Assembly: GCA_023091665.1 (NCBI GenBank)
Contig: JALJCQ010000004.1
Coordinates: 930,001 to 994,000, forward strand
DNA length: 64,000 nucleotides
Direction of reading: 5' to 3'
DNA from: Pythium myriotylum
Taxonomy: Eukaryota; Oomycota; Peronosporomycetes; Pythiales; Pythiaceae
Of the stretch, positions 33,244-44,804 are shown piece by piece (position 1 is the stretch's first letter; every line of letters begins with the position of its first letter). The notes beneath the pieces are model-generated. The model worked only from the letters and a program-made list of their open reading frames with translations. It was not told the origin of the DNA and did no database searches. The translations under genes were made by a program, and so were the position numbers.

Positions 33244-33586
33244 TGTTGGAAGGTCGCTTGGTTGGTGGGATGCAAAATGCAAAGTGAATTGATCGGGACT
33301 TAGTTCGCTGCTGCTACCTCTAAGCCGTCTGTGTGTGTCCTACGCTACCATAATCAAATGTATGTCCTACCTATCGTAAACATATGCAAACATAAACTGA
33401 CTTCGTGGATACTTCAACGAAGTCGATGGGTGGCGCTGGATTCAAACCAGAACCAGACGGAGAATCTTCCACATGTCGAATCTTCCACGGAGAATCTTCT
33501 GCAGGAGAATCTTCTACAGCCGAGCTTCAACTGCCGAGCTTCAACTGGAATGATGACGCTGGGTTCGAGGCGCATCATCTTCAACA
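33244..33586 (-). repeat. LTR shared by host H/J (5') and copy K (3'), 343 bp
   Basis: One 16-bp unit instead of two. J's primer site abuts it on the left and K's polypurine tract (33587-33597) abuts it on the right. In element sense this is body K, one LTR, body J/H: a tandem pair sharing an LTR, as made by unequal LTR recombination. Confidence 0.95.
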
Positions 33587-36427
33587 CTCCCCCTCGACTC
33601 GACTGCGTCTTGAACACCAAGCTTGGTGCGGAGCACGTCGAACTGGACAGTGGGGATCGGCTTGGTCATGATGTCGGCAAGCATGTCTTGGGTCGGGCAA
33701 TACTGCAGACACACTTGGCCGTCCTCGACCTTCTCACGAACGAAGTGGTAGCGAATGTCGATGTGCTTGGTGCGCTTGTGGAACTCGGGGTTCTTGGCCA
33801 ACGCGATCGCACCTTGGTTGTCTTCGTACACCGTGAGCGCTTGGTCACTTGCAACTTCGCCGAGTTCGCACAGGAACGCCTTGAGCCACACGGCTTCTTG
33901 GATCGCTTCCGATAGAGCCATGTACTCTGCTTCGGTCGAGGAGAGGGCGACAGTTCGCTGCTTCTTGCTGCGCCAGCTGATGCACCCGCCGTTGAGCATG
34001 AACACGTAGCCGCTGGTGCTTCGACGTGACTCGATGTCGCCAGCCCAGTCGGCGTCGGAGTAGCCGACCAGTCTTCCGTCGTTCGATGCCGAGAACTGCA
34101 GGCCGTAGGTCGGAGTCGCTTGCAGATACCGGAGCACACGCTTGAGAGCTTGCCAGTGTGTTGGACACGGGTCCGCGGCGAACTGGCTGAGTGTGCCGAC
34201 TGCCGCTGCGAGGTCTGGTCGAGTGCCGACCATGAGGTACATGAGTGCGCCGACTGCACTTCGGTACGGCACGTTCTTCATGGTGTCTTCGTGCTTGCAA
34301 CCACCTTCACACATGGCCTTGGTCAGCTTGAGTCCGGGGTCTTGAGGGGTCCTCACTGGTTTGCAGTCTTGCATGCCGAACTTGGTCAGGATCGACTGCA
34401 GGAACTTGGTCTGCCGCATGGTCACGTCGCCGGACTTGGGGTCTTGATCAACTTCCATGCCGAGGCAGTACTTGAGTTCGCCGAGGTCGGACATCTCGAA
34501 GCGTTCGCTGAGTGCACGCTTGGTCGCCGTGAGCAACTCGAGGCTGTTGCAGGCGAGGATGAGGTCGTCGACGTAGATCACCACGAAGATCATCGCTGAG
34601 CCGCTCCGCTTGACGTACACGCAGTGGTCCATCTCGCACTTGGTGAAGCCGACCTTGCGCATGAAGGCGTCGATGGTCTGGTTCCACATGCGTGGCGACT
34701 GCTTGAGACCGTAGAGCGAGCGCTTGAGCTTGCACACGTAGTCGGGGTGGCGCTGGTCGACGAAGCCTTCGGGCTGCTTCATGTAGATTTCTTCGTCGAG
34801 GTTGCCGTTCAGGAACGCCGTCTTGACATCCATCTGATGGATCATGAGCTTGTGTCGAGCGGCGATGCTGAGGATGGTGCGGATCGACGTGAACTTGGCG
34901 ACGGGTGCGAATGTCTCTTCGAAGTCGATGCCGTACTTCTGCAGGAACCCCTTGGCAACGAGTCGAGCCTTGTACCGCTCGACAAGTCCTTCGGCGGTTT
35001 CCTTGACCTTGAACACCCACTTGCTGGTGATGGCCTTGCGTCCGGCTGGCAAAGGGACTAGGTCCCATGTCTCGTTCTTCTTGAGCGACTCGAGCTCGGA
35101 GTCGCAGGCTTCCTTCCAGTTGCTGGCGTCGTCGGATTCCATCGCCGACTTGAACGATGTCGGCAACTCTCCCCCTGAATTCACGACGAGAGCAAACGCT
35201 TCGAGATCGTAATCTTGGTCTTCTCCCCCTTGTTCTTGCACGTCTTCGCCTTCTTCATCTTCATCTTCTACGCCTTCCTCTTCGATCGACGTGAGCAGTG
35301 CAGACAGATCTTCGAGCGATGTCCTTGGACCTTGCGTGGGTGGTGGAGTCGCACCACTTGTGCGACCAACCCGTCCGTAGCGCTTCTCAACTGGCGGTTC
35401 AGCCAGGTTCTCGAGCGAGTGCGTGCGAGAGTGGCGCTTGGACCCTGGTGCGTAGTCGACATTCGGCTGCTGGGCCGATGCTGGTGCTGCTGGACGCTGC
35501 GACCGCTGGCCCTGTTGCCACTCCGGTCGCTCGTAGCTGCGCTGACTTGGTGCTGGTGAGGCTGGCTGCTCACCCATGTCTTCATCATCTTGGTTGTCGG
35601 TTGCTTCATCTTGATCCTCATCATCTTCATCGTCGCGGAACTCGACGGACTTGCTCCAGGGTTCTTCGCGCTTGCCATCGTCGAATGTGTCTTCCATGAA
35701 CTGCGCGTCTCGACTGATGACGATCCGACCGGTTGCGATTTCTTCAAACCGATACGCCTTCTCGTGGTCCGAGTAGCCGAGGAACCGACACAAGATGGCT
35801 CGGGCGTCGAACTTCGACCGCTTCTCCTTGGGCACGTGGACGTACGCATGGCAGCCGAACACCTTGAAGTTGGCGAGCAAGGGCTTCTTCCCGTACCATC
35901 ATTCTTCGTACGGCGACTTGTACAAGTCTTGAGCGCGGGTCGGAAGTCGGTTGCGAACTTCGACTGCAGTCATGACGGCTTCGCCCCAGTACTCGTCGGA
36001 CAAGTTGGCATGGTGGAGCTTGCAACGACCACACTCACCGATGGTTCGGTTCATGCGCTCCGCCACACCGTTCAACTGAGGCGTGTATGGCGGCGTGACA
36101 TCGTGCTCGATGCCATGCTTGCGACAGAACTTGGCAAGCTTGGCCGACTGGTACTCGCCGCCGCCGTCGGTTCGAAGCACCTTGACTCGACGACCGGTTT
36201 GGTTCTCGGCCCAGTTGACGAACTCGACGAACTTGTCGTAGACTTCGTCCTTGGACCGCATCAGGTACAACTTGCACAGTCGAGACTTGTCGTCGGTGAA
36301 GGTGGCAAAGTACTTCATGCCGCCGAAAGTCGGAGTCTTCATGGGGCCGGCCACATCGCTGTACACGACGTCAAGCAGATTCGCAGACCGCTTGGTCGTG
36401 CCCGACTGGAACTTGACGCGAGTCAGC
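33541..36427 (-). pseudogene. Pol of copy K, integrase to RNase H, with premature stop
   Basis: Covers the integrase core from the LTR-VKF motif through RT and RNase H to the stop in the LTR. A 3-bp insertion at about 35899-35901 puts a TGA in frame between the Glu-Glu and Trp-Tyr-Gly-Lys residues after the integrase triad, so RT would not be translated with integrase. It carries the KHGIEHD integrase form seen in the right half of the window. Gag, protease and the integrase zinc finger lie beyond the insertion at 36427. Confidence 0.93.
33587..36427 (-). mobile_element. Copy K: 5'-interrupted copia element
   Basis: Minus-strand body from the polypurine tract to the GKL|T site in integrase, where the plus-strand host array begins at 36428. 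The flank is TCAGC (36423-36427), the complement of GCTGA, the same element position at which F entered E/G. Its 5' remainder should lie to the right of the window. Confidence 0.92.
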
Positions 36428-36754
36428 TGTTGAAGATGATGCGCCTCGAACCCAGCGTCATCATTCCAGTTGAAGCTCGGCAGTTGAAGCTCGGCTGTAG
36501 AAGATTCTCCTGCAGAAGATTCTCCGTGGAAGATTCTCCGTCTGGTTCTGGTTTGAATCCAGTGCCACCCATCGACTTCGTTGAAGTATCCACGAAGTCA
36601 GTTTATGTTTGCATATGTTTACGATAGGTAGGACATACATTTGATTATGGTAGCGTAGGACACACACAGACGGCTTAGAGGTAGCAGTAGCGAACTAAGT
36701 CCCGATCAATTCACTTTGCATTTTGCATCCCACCAACCAAGCGACCTTCCAACA
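36428..36754 (+). repeat. 5' LTR of right-hand host, 327 bp
   Basis: No 16-bp unit at all, the shortest undeleted LTR. Left flank TCAGC in copy K. Confidence 0.95.
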
Positions 36755-36758
36755 GGTT

Positions 36759-37425
36759 ATGAGCCCAAGCCCAGCCGACTCTGCCTCCACCGACTTCGCC
36801 TCCCCAGCCTTCGCCATGGATTCGACCAACCCAGCCCGCATCAACAAGTTCGACGGAACCAACTTCCACACATGGAAGTTCAAGATGCAGATGGTGCTCG
36901 AAGAACGCGACGTCTGGGAAGTTGTCTGTGGAGAGGTCAAACTCGAGCAGTGCCAGACCGACGCGGACCGAGCCCTCTTCAAGAAGAAGTCTCGCAAGGC
37001 GCTCGCGATGATCTGTCTCGCGATGGAAGACTCGCAGCTCCCGCTGGTTCGGTCGGCGAGTGGTGCGCAAGATGCATGGTCAAGACTGGAAGAACACTTC
37101 GAGAAGAAGAGCCTTGCCAACAAGCTCTTTCTTCGTCGTCGTTTCTTCACGACCATGATGGAAGAAGGTGACGATGTGCTCACGCACATCAACAAGCTCA
37201 AGACCCTGGCGGAGCAACTCGACGCAGTCGGCGCTCCGGTCAGCGAAGACGACTTGGTGATCACGCTTCTCGGCAGTCTCAGCGAGTCGTACCAGTTCCT
37301 CATCACGGCGTTGGAGTCGCGTGTCGACGCACTCACGTGGGAACTCGTGACGTCTCGGCTGCTCCATGAAGACATGAAGCGCAAGGAGCAAGGTGGCGAC
37401 GGAGCCACGCTTGGCCAAGCGTTCA
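36759..37425 (+). pseudogene. Gag fragment M of right-hand host (first duplicate)
   Basis: Starts at the ATG within the primer site (36755-36767). It encodes about 222 residues of Gag up to the QAFM motif, then runs into the LTR at 37426. Asn replaces Thr in the early STTPAR motif. It lacks the knuckle and everything downstream. Confidence 0.93.
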
Positions 37426-37819
37426 TGTTGAAGATGATGCGCCTCGAACCCAGCGTCATCATTCCAGTTGAAGCTCGGCAGTTGAAGCTCGGCTGTAGAA
37501 GATTCTCCTGCAGAAGATTCTCCGCGGAAGATTCGACATGTGGAAGATTCGACATGTGGAATCGACATGTGGAAGATTCGACATGTGGAAGATTCTCCGT
37601 CCGGTTCTGGTTCTGGTTTGAATCCAGTGCCACCCATCGACTTCGTTGAAGTATCCACGAAGTCAGTCTATGTTTGCATATGTTTACGGTAGGTAGGACA
37701 TACATTTGATTACGGTAGCGTAGGACACACACAGACGGCTTAGAGGTAGCAGCAGCGAACTAAGTCCCGATCAATTCACTTTGCATTTTGCATCCCACCA
37801 ACCAAGCGACCTTCCAACA
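37426..37819 (+). repeat. LTR between tandem units, 394 bp
   Basis: Four 16-bp units, one of them short by 3 bp, plus a 6-bp GGTTCT duplication. Same form as 38491-38884. Confidence 0.95.
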
Positions 37820-37823
37820 GGTT

Positions 37824-38490
37824 ATGAGCCCAAGCCCAGCCGACTCTGCCTCCACCGACTTCGCCTCCCCAGCCTTCGCCATGGATTCGACCACCCCAGC
37901 CCGCATCAACAAGTTCGACGGAACCAACTTCCACACATGGAAGTTCAAGATGCAGATGGTGCTCGAAGAACGCGACGTCTGGGAAGTTGTCTGTGGAGAG
38001 GTCAAACTCGAGCAGTGCCAGACCGACGCGGACCGAGCCCTCTTCAAGAAGAAGTCTCGCAAGGCGCTCGCGATGATCTGTCTCGCGATGGAAGACTCGC
38101 AGCTCCCGCTGGTTCGGTCGGCGAGTGGTGCGCAAGATGCATGGTCAAGACTGGAAGAACACTTCGAGAAGAAGAGCCTTGCCAACAAGCTCTTTCTTCG
38201 TCGTCGTTTCTTCACGACCATGATGGAAGAAGGTGACGATGTGCTCACGCACATCAACAAGCTCAAGACCCTGGCGGAGCAACTCGACGCAGTCGGCGCT
38301 CCGGTCAGCGAAGACGACTTGGTGATCACGCTTCTCGGCAGTCTCAGCGAGTCGTACCAGTTCCTCATCACGGCGTTGGAGTCGCGTGTCGACGCACTCA
38401 CGTGGGAACTCGTGACGTCTCGGCTGCTCCATGAAGACATGAAGCGCAAGGAGCAAGGTGGCGACGGAGCCACGCTTGGCCAAGCGTTCA
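37824..38490 (+). pseudogene. Gag fragment N of right-hand host (second duplicate, chimeric)
   Basis: Second copy of the gag piece, continuous in sense with the knuckle at 43599 once O is removed. Early positions match copy O and late positions match fragment M, so it is a crossover product. Open throughout. Confidence 0.93.
38486..38490. repeat. Target-site duplication GTTCA flanking copy O
   Basis: GTTCA at 38486-38490 and 43594-43598, at the Ala-Phe-Met codons just before the knuckle. A further copy at 37421-37425 comes from the tandem duplication. Confidence 0.96.
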
Positions 38491-38884
38491 TGTTGAAGAT
38501 GATGCGCCTCGAACCCAGCGTCATCATTCCAGTTGAAGCTCGGCAGTTGAAGCTCGGCTGTAGAAGATTCTCCTGCAGAAGATTCTCCGCGGAAGATTCG
38601 ACATGTGGAAGATTCGACATGTGGAATCGACATGTGGAAGATTCGACATGTGGAAGATTCTCCGTCCGGTTCTGGTTCTGGTTTGAATCCAGTGCCACCC
38701 ATCGACTTCGTTGAAGTATCCACGAAGTCAGTCTATGTTTGCATATGTTTACGGTAGGTAGGACATACATTTGATTACGGTAGCGTAGGACACACACAGA
38801 CGGCTTAGAGGTAGCAGCAGCGAACTAAGTCCCGATCAATTCACTTTGCATTTTGCATCCCACCAACCAAGCGACCTTCCAACA
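38491..38884 (+). repeat. 5' LTR of copy O, 394 bp
   Basis: Four 16-bp units (one damaged) and the GGTTCT duplication. Confidence 0.95.
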
Positions 38885-38897
38885 GGTTATGAGCCCA
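38885..38897 (+). promoter_or_regulatory. Primer-binding site of copy O
   Basis: GGTTATGAGCCCA abutting the 5' LTR, with the start codon at 38889. Confidence 0.82.
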
Positions 38898-39664
38898 AGC
38901 CCAGCCGACTCTGCCTCCACCGACTTCGCCTCCCCAGCCTTCGCCATGGATTCGACCACCCCAGCCCGCATCAACAAGTTCGACGGAACCAACTTCCACA
39001 CATGGAAGTTCAAGATGCAGATGGTGCTCGAAGAACGCGACGTCTGGGAAGTTGTCTGTGGAGAGGTCAAACTCGAGCAGTGCCAGACCGACGCGGACCG
39101 AGCCCTCTTCAAGAAGAAGTCTCGCAAGGCGCTCGCGATGATCTGTCTCGCGATGGAAGACTCGCAGCTCCCGCTGGTTCGGTCGGCGAGTGGTGCGCAA
39201 GATGCATGGTCAAGACTGGAAGAACACTTCGAGAAGAAGAGCCTTGCCAACAAGCTCTTTCTTCGTCGTCGTTTCTTCACGACCATGATGGAAGAAGGTG
39301 ACGATGTGCTCACGCACATCAACAAGCTCAAGACCCTGGCGGAGCAACTCGACGCAGTCGGCGCTCCGGTCAGCGAAGACGACTTGGTGATCACGCTTCT
39401 CGGCAGTCTCAGCGAGTCGTACCAGTTCCTCATCACGGCGTTGGAGTCGCGTGTCGACGCGCTCACGTGGGAACTCGTGACGTCTCGGCTGCTCCACGAA
39501 GACATGAAGCGCAAGGAGCAAGGTGGCGACGGAGCCACGCTTGGCCAAGCGTTCATGACAAGTGACGCGAAGCCCAAGGGCCGTGCAGTCAAGAAGACTG
39601 GCACGTGCAACTACTGCGGCAAGATCGGTCATTGGGCCGCGGAGTGCCACTCGCGTGTCAAGGA

Positions 39665-39704
<40 letters not shown>

Positions 39705-42700
39705 TCCGGCGGCAACGGCAACGGAAACGGAAACGGCAACCCTCGGCAACGGTTCCAGCGAGCCAACCTTGCGCGAGATGAAGACCCCGGCGAGTACCTG
39801 TTCTCGGTCGGGAAGACCCAAGGCAAGTCGAGTCAATCCACGGCGTGGTTGGTCGACTCGGGTGCGACTCAGCACATGTCGCGAACCAAGCAGTTCATGA
39901 TGAACTACAAGAAGATCGGCCCAGTCGACGTGCATCTGGCCGATGATGGCACAGTCCAAGCGGTTGGCGTGGGAGACATTCTCATGTCGATGAAGACTCC
40001 AAGCGGTGTCAAGAAGGGTTTGCTCACCAACGTGTGGCATATCCCCAAGCTCAGCCGCAACCTGTTCTCGGTCGGAAGATTCACGGAGGACGTTGCTCCC
40101 GTGACGTTCGACAAGGACGGTTGCTTCGTCGTTCTCAAGGGCGCCAAGCGGACCATCGGCACCCGAATCGGCAAGGGTCTGTTCAAGCTCAACATGTCTC
40201 CAGTATCGACTGAAGCAGCCCACGCCGCCAGTGCAAGACGAGGTCGCGCCATGTCCAAGTCGTACCTCTGGCACCTCCGACTCGGTCACATCGGCTTCAG
40301 CGGACTCGAAGCCATCGTCAAGAAGGACCTCGCCGACGGACTCGACATTGGGTCTGTGCAAGAGTGGGAGGTCTGTGAAGGCTGTGCACTCGGCAAGCTG
40401 ACTCGCGTCAAGTTCCAGTCGGGCACGACCAAGCGGTCTGCGAATCTGCTTGACGTCGTGTACAGCGATGTGGCCGGCCCCATGAAGACTCCGACTTTCG
40501 GCGGCATGAAGTACTTTGCCACCTTCACCGACGACAAGTCTCGACTGTGCAAGTTGTACCTCATGCGGTCCAAGGACGAAGTCTACGACAAGTTCGTCGA
40601 GTTCGTCAACTGGGCCGAGAACCAAACCGGTCGTCGAGTCAAGGTGCTTCGAACCGACGGCGGCGGCGAGTACCAGTCGGCCAAACTTGCCAAGTTCTGT
40701 CGCAAGCATGGCATCGAGCACGATGTCACGCCGCCATACACGCCTCAGTTGAACGGTGTGGCGGAGCGCATGAACCGAACCATCGGTGAGTGTGGTCGTT
40801 GCAAGCTCCACCATGCCAACTTGTCCGACGAGTACTGGGGCGAAGCCGTCATGACTGCAGTCGAAGTTCGCAACCGACTTCCGACCCGCGCTCAAGACTT
40901 GTACAAGTCGCCGTACGAAGAATGGTACGGGAAGAAGCCCTTGCTCGCCAACTTCAAGGTGTTCGGCTGCCATGCGTACGTCCACGTGCCCAAGGAGAAG
41001 CGGTCGAAGTTCGACGCCCGAGCCATCTTGTGTCGGTTCCTCGGCTACTCGGACCACGAGAAGGCGTATCGGTTTGAAGAAATCGCAACCGGTCGGATCG
41101 TCATCAGTCGAGACGCGCAGTTCATGGAAGACACATTCGACGATGGCAAGCGCGAAGAACCCTGGAGCAAGTCCGTCGAGTTCCGCGACGATGAAGATGA
41201 TGAGGATCAAGATGAAGCAACCGACAACCAAGATGATGAAGACATGGGTGAGCAGCCAGCCTCACCAGCACCAAGTCAGCGCAGCTACGAGCGACCGGAG
41301 TGGCAACAGGGCCAGCGGTCGCAGCGTCCAGCAGCACCAGCATCGGCCCAGCAGCCGAATGTCGACTACGCACCAGGGTCCAAGCGCCACTCTCGCACGC
41401 ACTCGCTCGAGAACCTGGCTGAACCGCCAGTTGAGAAGCGCTACGGACGGGTTGGTCGCACAAGTGGTGCGACTCCACCACCCACGCAAGGTCCAAGGAC
41501 ATCGCTCGAAGATCTGTCTGCACTGCTCACGTCGATCGAAGAGGAAGGCGTAGAAGATGAAGACGAAGAAGGCGAAGACGTGCAAGAACAAGGGGGAGAA
41601 GACCAAGATTACGATCTCGAAGCGTTTGCTCTCGTCGTGAATTCAGGGGGAGAGTTGCCGACATCGTTCAAGTCGGCGATGGAATCCGACGACGCCAGCA
41701 ACTGGAAGGAAGCCTGCGACTCCGAGCTCGAGTCGCTCAAGAAGAACGAGACATGGGACCTAGTCCCTTTGCCAGCCGGACGCAAGGCCATCACCAGCAA
41801 GTGGGTGTTCAAGGTCAAGGAAACCGCCGAAGGACTCGTCGAGCGGTACAAGGCTCGACTCGTTGCCAAGGGGTTCCTGCAGAAGTACGGCATCGACTTC
41901 GAAGAGACATTCGCACCCGTCGCCAAGTTCACGTCGATCCGCACCATCCTCAGCATCGCCGCTCGACACAAGCTCATGATCCATCAGATGGATGTCAAGA
42001 CGGCGTTCCTGAACGGCAACCTCGACGAAGAAATCTATATGAAGCAGCCCGAAGGCTTCGTCGACCAGCGCCACCCCGACTACGTGTGCAAGCTCAAGCG
42101 CTCGCTCTACGGTCTCAAGCAGTCGCCACGCATGTGGAACCAGACCATCGACGCCTTCATGCGCAAGGTCGGCTTCACCAAGTGCGAGATGGACCACTGC
42201 GTGTACGTCAAGCGGAGCGGCTCAGCGATGATCTTCGTGGTGATCTACGTCGACGACCTCATCCTCGCCTGCAACAGCCTCGAGTTGCTCACGGCGACCA
42301 AGCGTGCACTCAGCGAACGCTTCGAGATGTCCGACCTCGGCGAACTCAAGTACTGCCTCGGCATGGAAGTTGATCAAGACCCCAAGTCCGGCGACGTGAC
42401 CATGCGGCAGACCAAGTTCCTGCAGTCGATCCTGACCAAGTTCGGCATGCAAGACTGCAAACCAGTGAGGACCCCTCAAGACCCCGGACTCAAGCTGACC
42501 AAGGCCATGTGTGAAGGTGGTTGCAAGCACGAAGACACCATGAAGAACGTGCCGTACCGAAGTGCAGTCGGCGCACTCATGTACCTCATGGTCGGCACTC
42601 GACCAGACCTCGCAGCGGCAGTCGGCACACTCAGCCAGTTCGCCGCGGACCCGTGTCCAACACACTGGCAAGCTCTCAAGCGTGTGCTCCGGTATCTGCA

Positions 42701-43280
42701 AGCGACTCCGACCTACGGCCTGCAGTTCTCGGCATCGAACGACGGAAGACTGGTCGGCTACTCCGACGCCGACTGGGCTGGCGACATCGAGTCACGTCGA
42801 AGCACCAGCGGCTACGTGTTCATGCTCAACGGCGGGTGCATCAGCTGGCGCAGCAAGAAGCAGCGAACTGTCGCCCTCTCCTCGACCGAAGCAGAGTACA
42901 TGGCTCTATCGGAAGCGATCCAAGAAGCCGTGTGGCTCAAGGCGTTCCTGTGCGAACTCGGCGAAGTTGCAAGTGACCAAGCGCTCACGGTGTACGAAGA
43001 CAACCAAGGTGCGATCGCGTTGGCCAAGAACCCCGAGTTCCACAAGCGCACCAAGCACATCGACATTCGCTACCACTTCGTTCGTGAGAAGGTCGAGGAC
43101 GGCCAAGTGTGTCTGCAGTATTGCCCGACCCAAGACATGCTTGCCGACATCATGACCAAGCCGATCCCCACTGTCCAGTTCGACGTGCTCCGCACCAAGC
43201 TCGGTGTTCAAGACGCAGTCGAGTCGAGGGGGGGTGTTGAAGATGATGCGCCTCGAACCCAGCGTCATCATTCCAGTTGA
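38889..43280 (+). CDS. gag-pol: Gag-Pol polyprotein of copy O (1,463 aa)
   Basis: Uninterrupted from the ATG in the primer site to the stop in the 3' LTR. All catalytic motifs are present: [22 protein letters not shown] with the first RT aspartate, YVDD and the four RNase H acids. It has the long Asp-Tyr-Asp-Leu-Glu-Ala-Phe hinge and KHGIEHD integrase form. Private changes: Gly in place of Asp after the Lys-Lys-Ile in the protease-integrase linker, and a Gly in place of Ser from an A-to-G change in the polypurine tract. Together with F it is one of the two cleanest coding copies. Confidence 0.95.
43224..43234 (+). promoter_or_regulatory. Polypurine tract of copy O (variant)
   Basis: TCGAGGGGGGG, with the usual A before the last G changed to G; still all purine after the first two bases. 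Confidence 0.85.
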
Positions 43281-43593
43281 AGCTCGGCAGTTGAAGCTCG
43301 GCTGTAGAAGATTCTCCTGCAGAAGATTCTCCGTGGAAGATTCGACATGTGGAAGATTCGACATGTGGAAGATTCTCCGTCTGGTTCTGGTTTGAATCCA
43401 GTGCCACCCATCGACTTCGTTGAAGTATCCACGAAGTCAGTCTATGTTTGCATATGTTTACGGTAGGTAGGACATACATTTGATTACGGTAGCGTAGGAC
43501 ACACACAGACGGCTTAGAGGTAGCAGCAGCGAACAAAGTCCCGATCAATTCACTTTGCATTTTGCATCCCACCAACCAAGCGACCTTCCAACA
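43235..43593 (+). repeat. 3' LTR of copy O, 359 bp
   Basis: Two 16-bp units; private GAACAAAG in place of GAACTAAG near the right end. Followed by GTTCA. Confidence 0.95.
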
Positions 43594-43734
43594 GTTCATG
43601 ACAAGTGACGCGAAGCCCAAGGGCCGTGCAGTCAAGAAGACTGGCACGTGCAACTACTGCGGCAAGATCGGTCATTGGGCCGCGGAGTGCCACTCGCGTG
43701 TCAAGGACAACGGCAACGGCAACGCCAACTCCGG

Positions 43735-43765
<31 letters not shown>

Positions 43766-44804
43766 CCTCGGCAACGGTTCCAGCGAGCGAACCTTGCGCG
43801 AGATGAAGACCCCGGCGAGTACCTGTTCTCGGTCGGGAAGACCCAAGGCAAGTCGAGTCAATCCACGGCGTGGTTGGTCGACTCGGGTGCGACTCAGCAC
43901 ATGTCGCGAACCAAGCAGTTCATGATGAACTACAAGAAGATTGACCCAGTCGACGTGCATCTGGCCGATGATGGCACGGTCCAAGCGGTTGGCGTGGGAG
44001 ACATTCTCATGTCGATGAAGACTCCAAGCGGTGTCAAGAAGGGTTTGCTCACCAACGTGTGGCATATCCCCAAGCTCAGCCGCAACCTGTTCTCGGTCGG
44101 AAGATTCACGGAGGACGTTGCTCCCGTGACGTTCGACAAGGACGGTTGCTTCGTCGTTCTCAAGGGCGCCAAGCGGACCATCGGCACTCGAATCGGCAAG
44201 GGTCTGTTCAAGCTCAACATGTCTCCAGTGTCGATTGAAGCAGCCCACGCCGCCAGTACAAGACGAGGTCGCGCCATGTCCAAGTCGTACCTGTGGCACC
44301 TCCGACTCGGTCACATCGGCTTCAGCGGACTCGAAGCCATCGTCAAGAAGGACCTCGCCGACGGACTCGATATCGGGTCTGTGCAGGAGTGGGAGGTCTG
44401 TGAAGGCTGTGCACTCGGCAAGCTGACTCGCGTCAAGTTCCAGTCGGGCACGACCAAGCGGTCTGCGAATCTGCTTGACGTCGTGTACAGCGATGTGGCC
44501 GGCCCCATGAAGACTCCGACTTTCGGCGGCATGAAGTACTTTGCCACCTTCACCGACGACAAGTCTCGACTGTGCAAGTTGTACCTCATGCGGTCCAAGG
44601 ACGAAGTCTACGACAAGTTCGTCGAGTTCGTCAACTGGGCCGAGAACCAAACCGGTCGTCGAGTCAAGGTGCTTCGAACCGACGGCGGCGGCGAGTACCA
44701 GTCGGCCAAGCTTGCCAAGTTCTGTCGCAAGCGTGGCATCGAGCACGATGTCACGCCGCCATACACGCCTCAGTTGAACGGTGTGGCGGAGCGCATGAAC
44801 CGAA
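43594..44804 (+). pseudogene. Right-hand host part P: knuckle, protease, integrase
   Basis: Continues the host frame after O (43594-43598 is the TSD). Contains CCHC knuckle, an Asn/Gly linker with one Asn-Ala, DSG protease, HHCC finger and the complete DDE triad, ending at Met-Asn-Arg just after the catalytic glutamate, where Q was inserted. KRGIEHD form. No stops. Confidence 0.94.
44800..44804. repeat. Target-site duplication CCGAA flanking copy Q
   Basis: CCGAA at 44800-44804 and 49812-49816. Confidence 0.96.

Larger units (their letters stand above)
36755..38884 (+). repeat. Two 1,065-bp tandem units (gag fragment + LTR)
   Basis: 36755-37819 and 37820-38884 each consist of a 671-bp gag piece ending GTTCA followed by a 394-bp LTR. 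The second gag piece matches copy O at its 5' end (Thr-Thr-Pro) and the first gag piece at its 3' end (base A at 38396 and the CTCCATGAAG form). That places an unequal crossover inside gag. Confidence 0.93.
38491..43593 (+). mobile_element. Copy O: full-length copia element nested in the right-hand host
   Basis: 5,103 bp, same orientation as its host, TSD GTTCA, open gag-pol. Its LTRs share base marks (TTACGGTAGG, GATTACGG) but differ in length, 394 bp at the 5' end and 359 bp at the 3' end, because of the 16-bp repeat count. That must be a change after insertion. Confidence 0.95.

Noticed and set aside
37426..37819. Short regular repeats in LTRs considered as a CRISPR array.
   Set aside because: The units are contiguous 16-mers without spacers, inside a eukaryotic LTR, and no cas gene is present.
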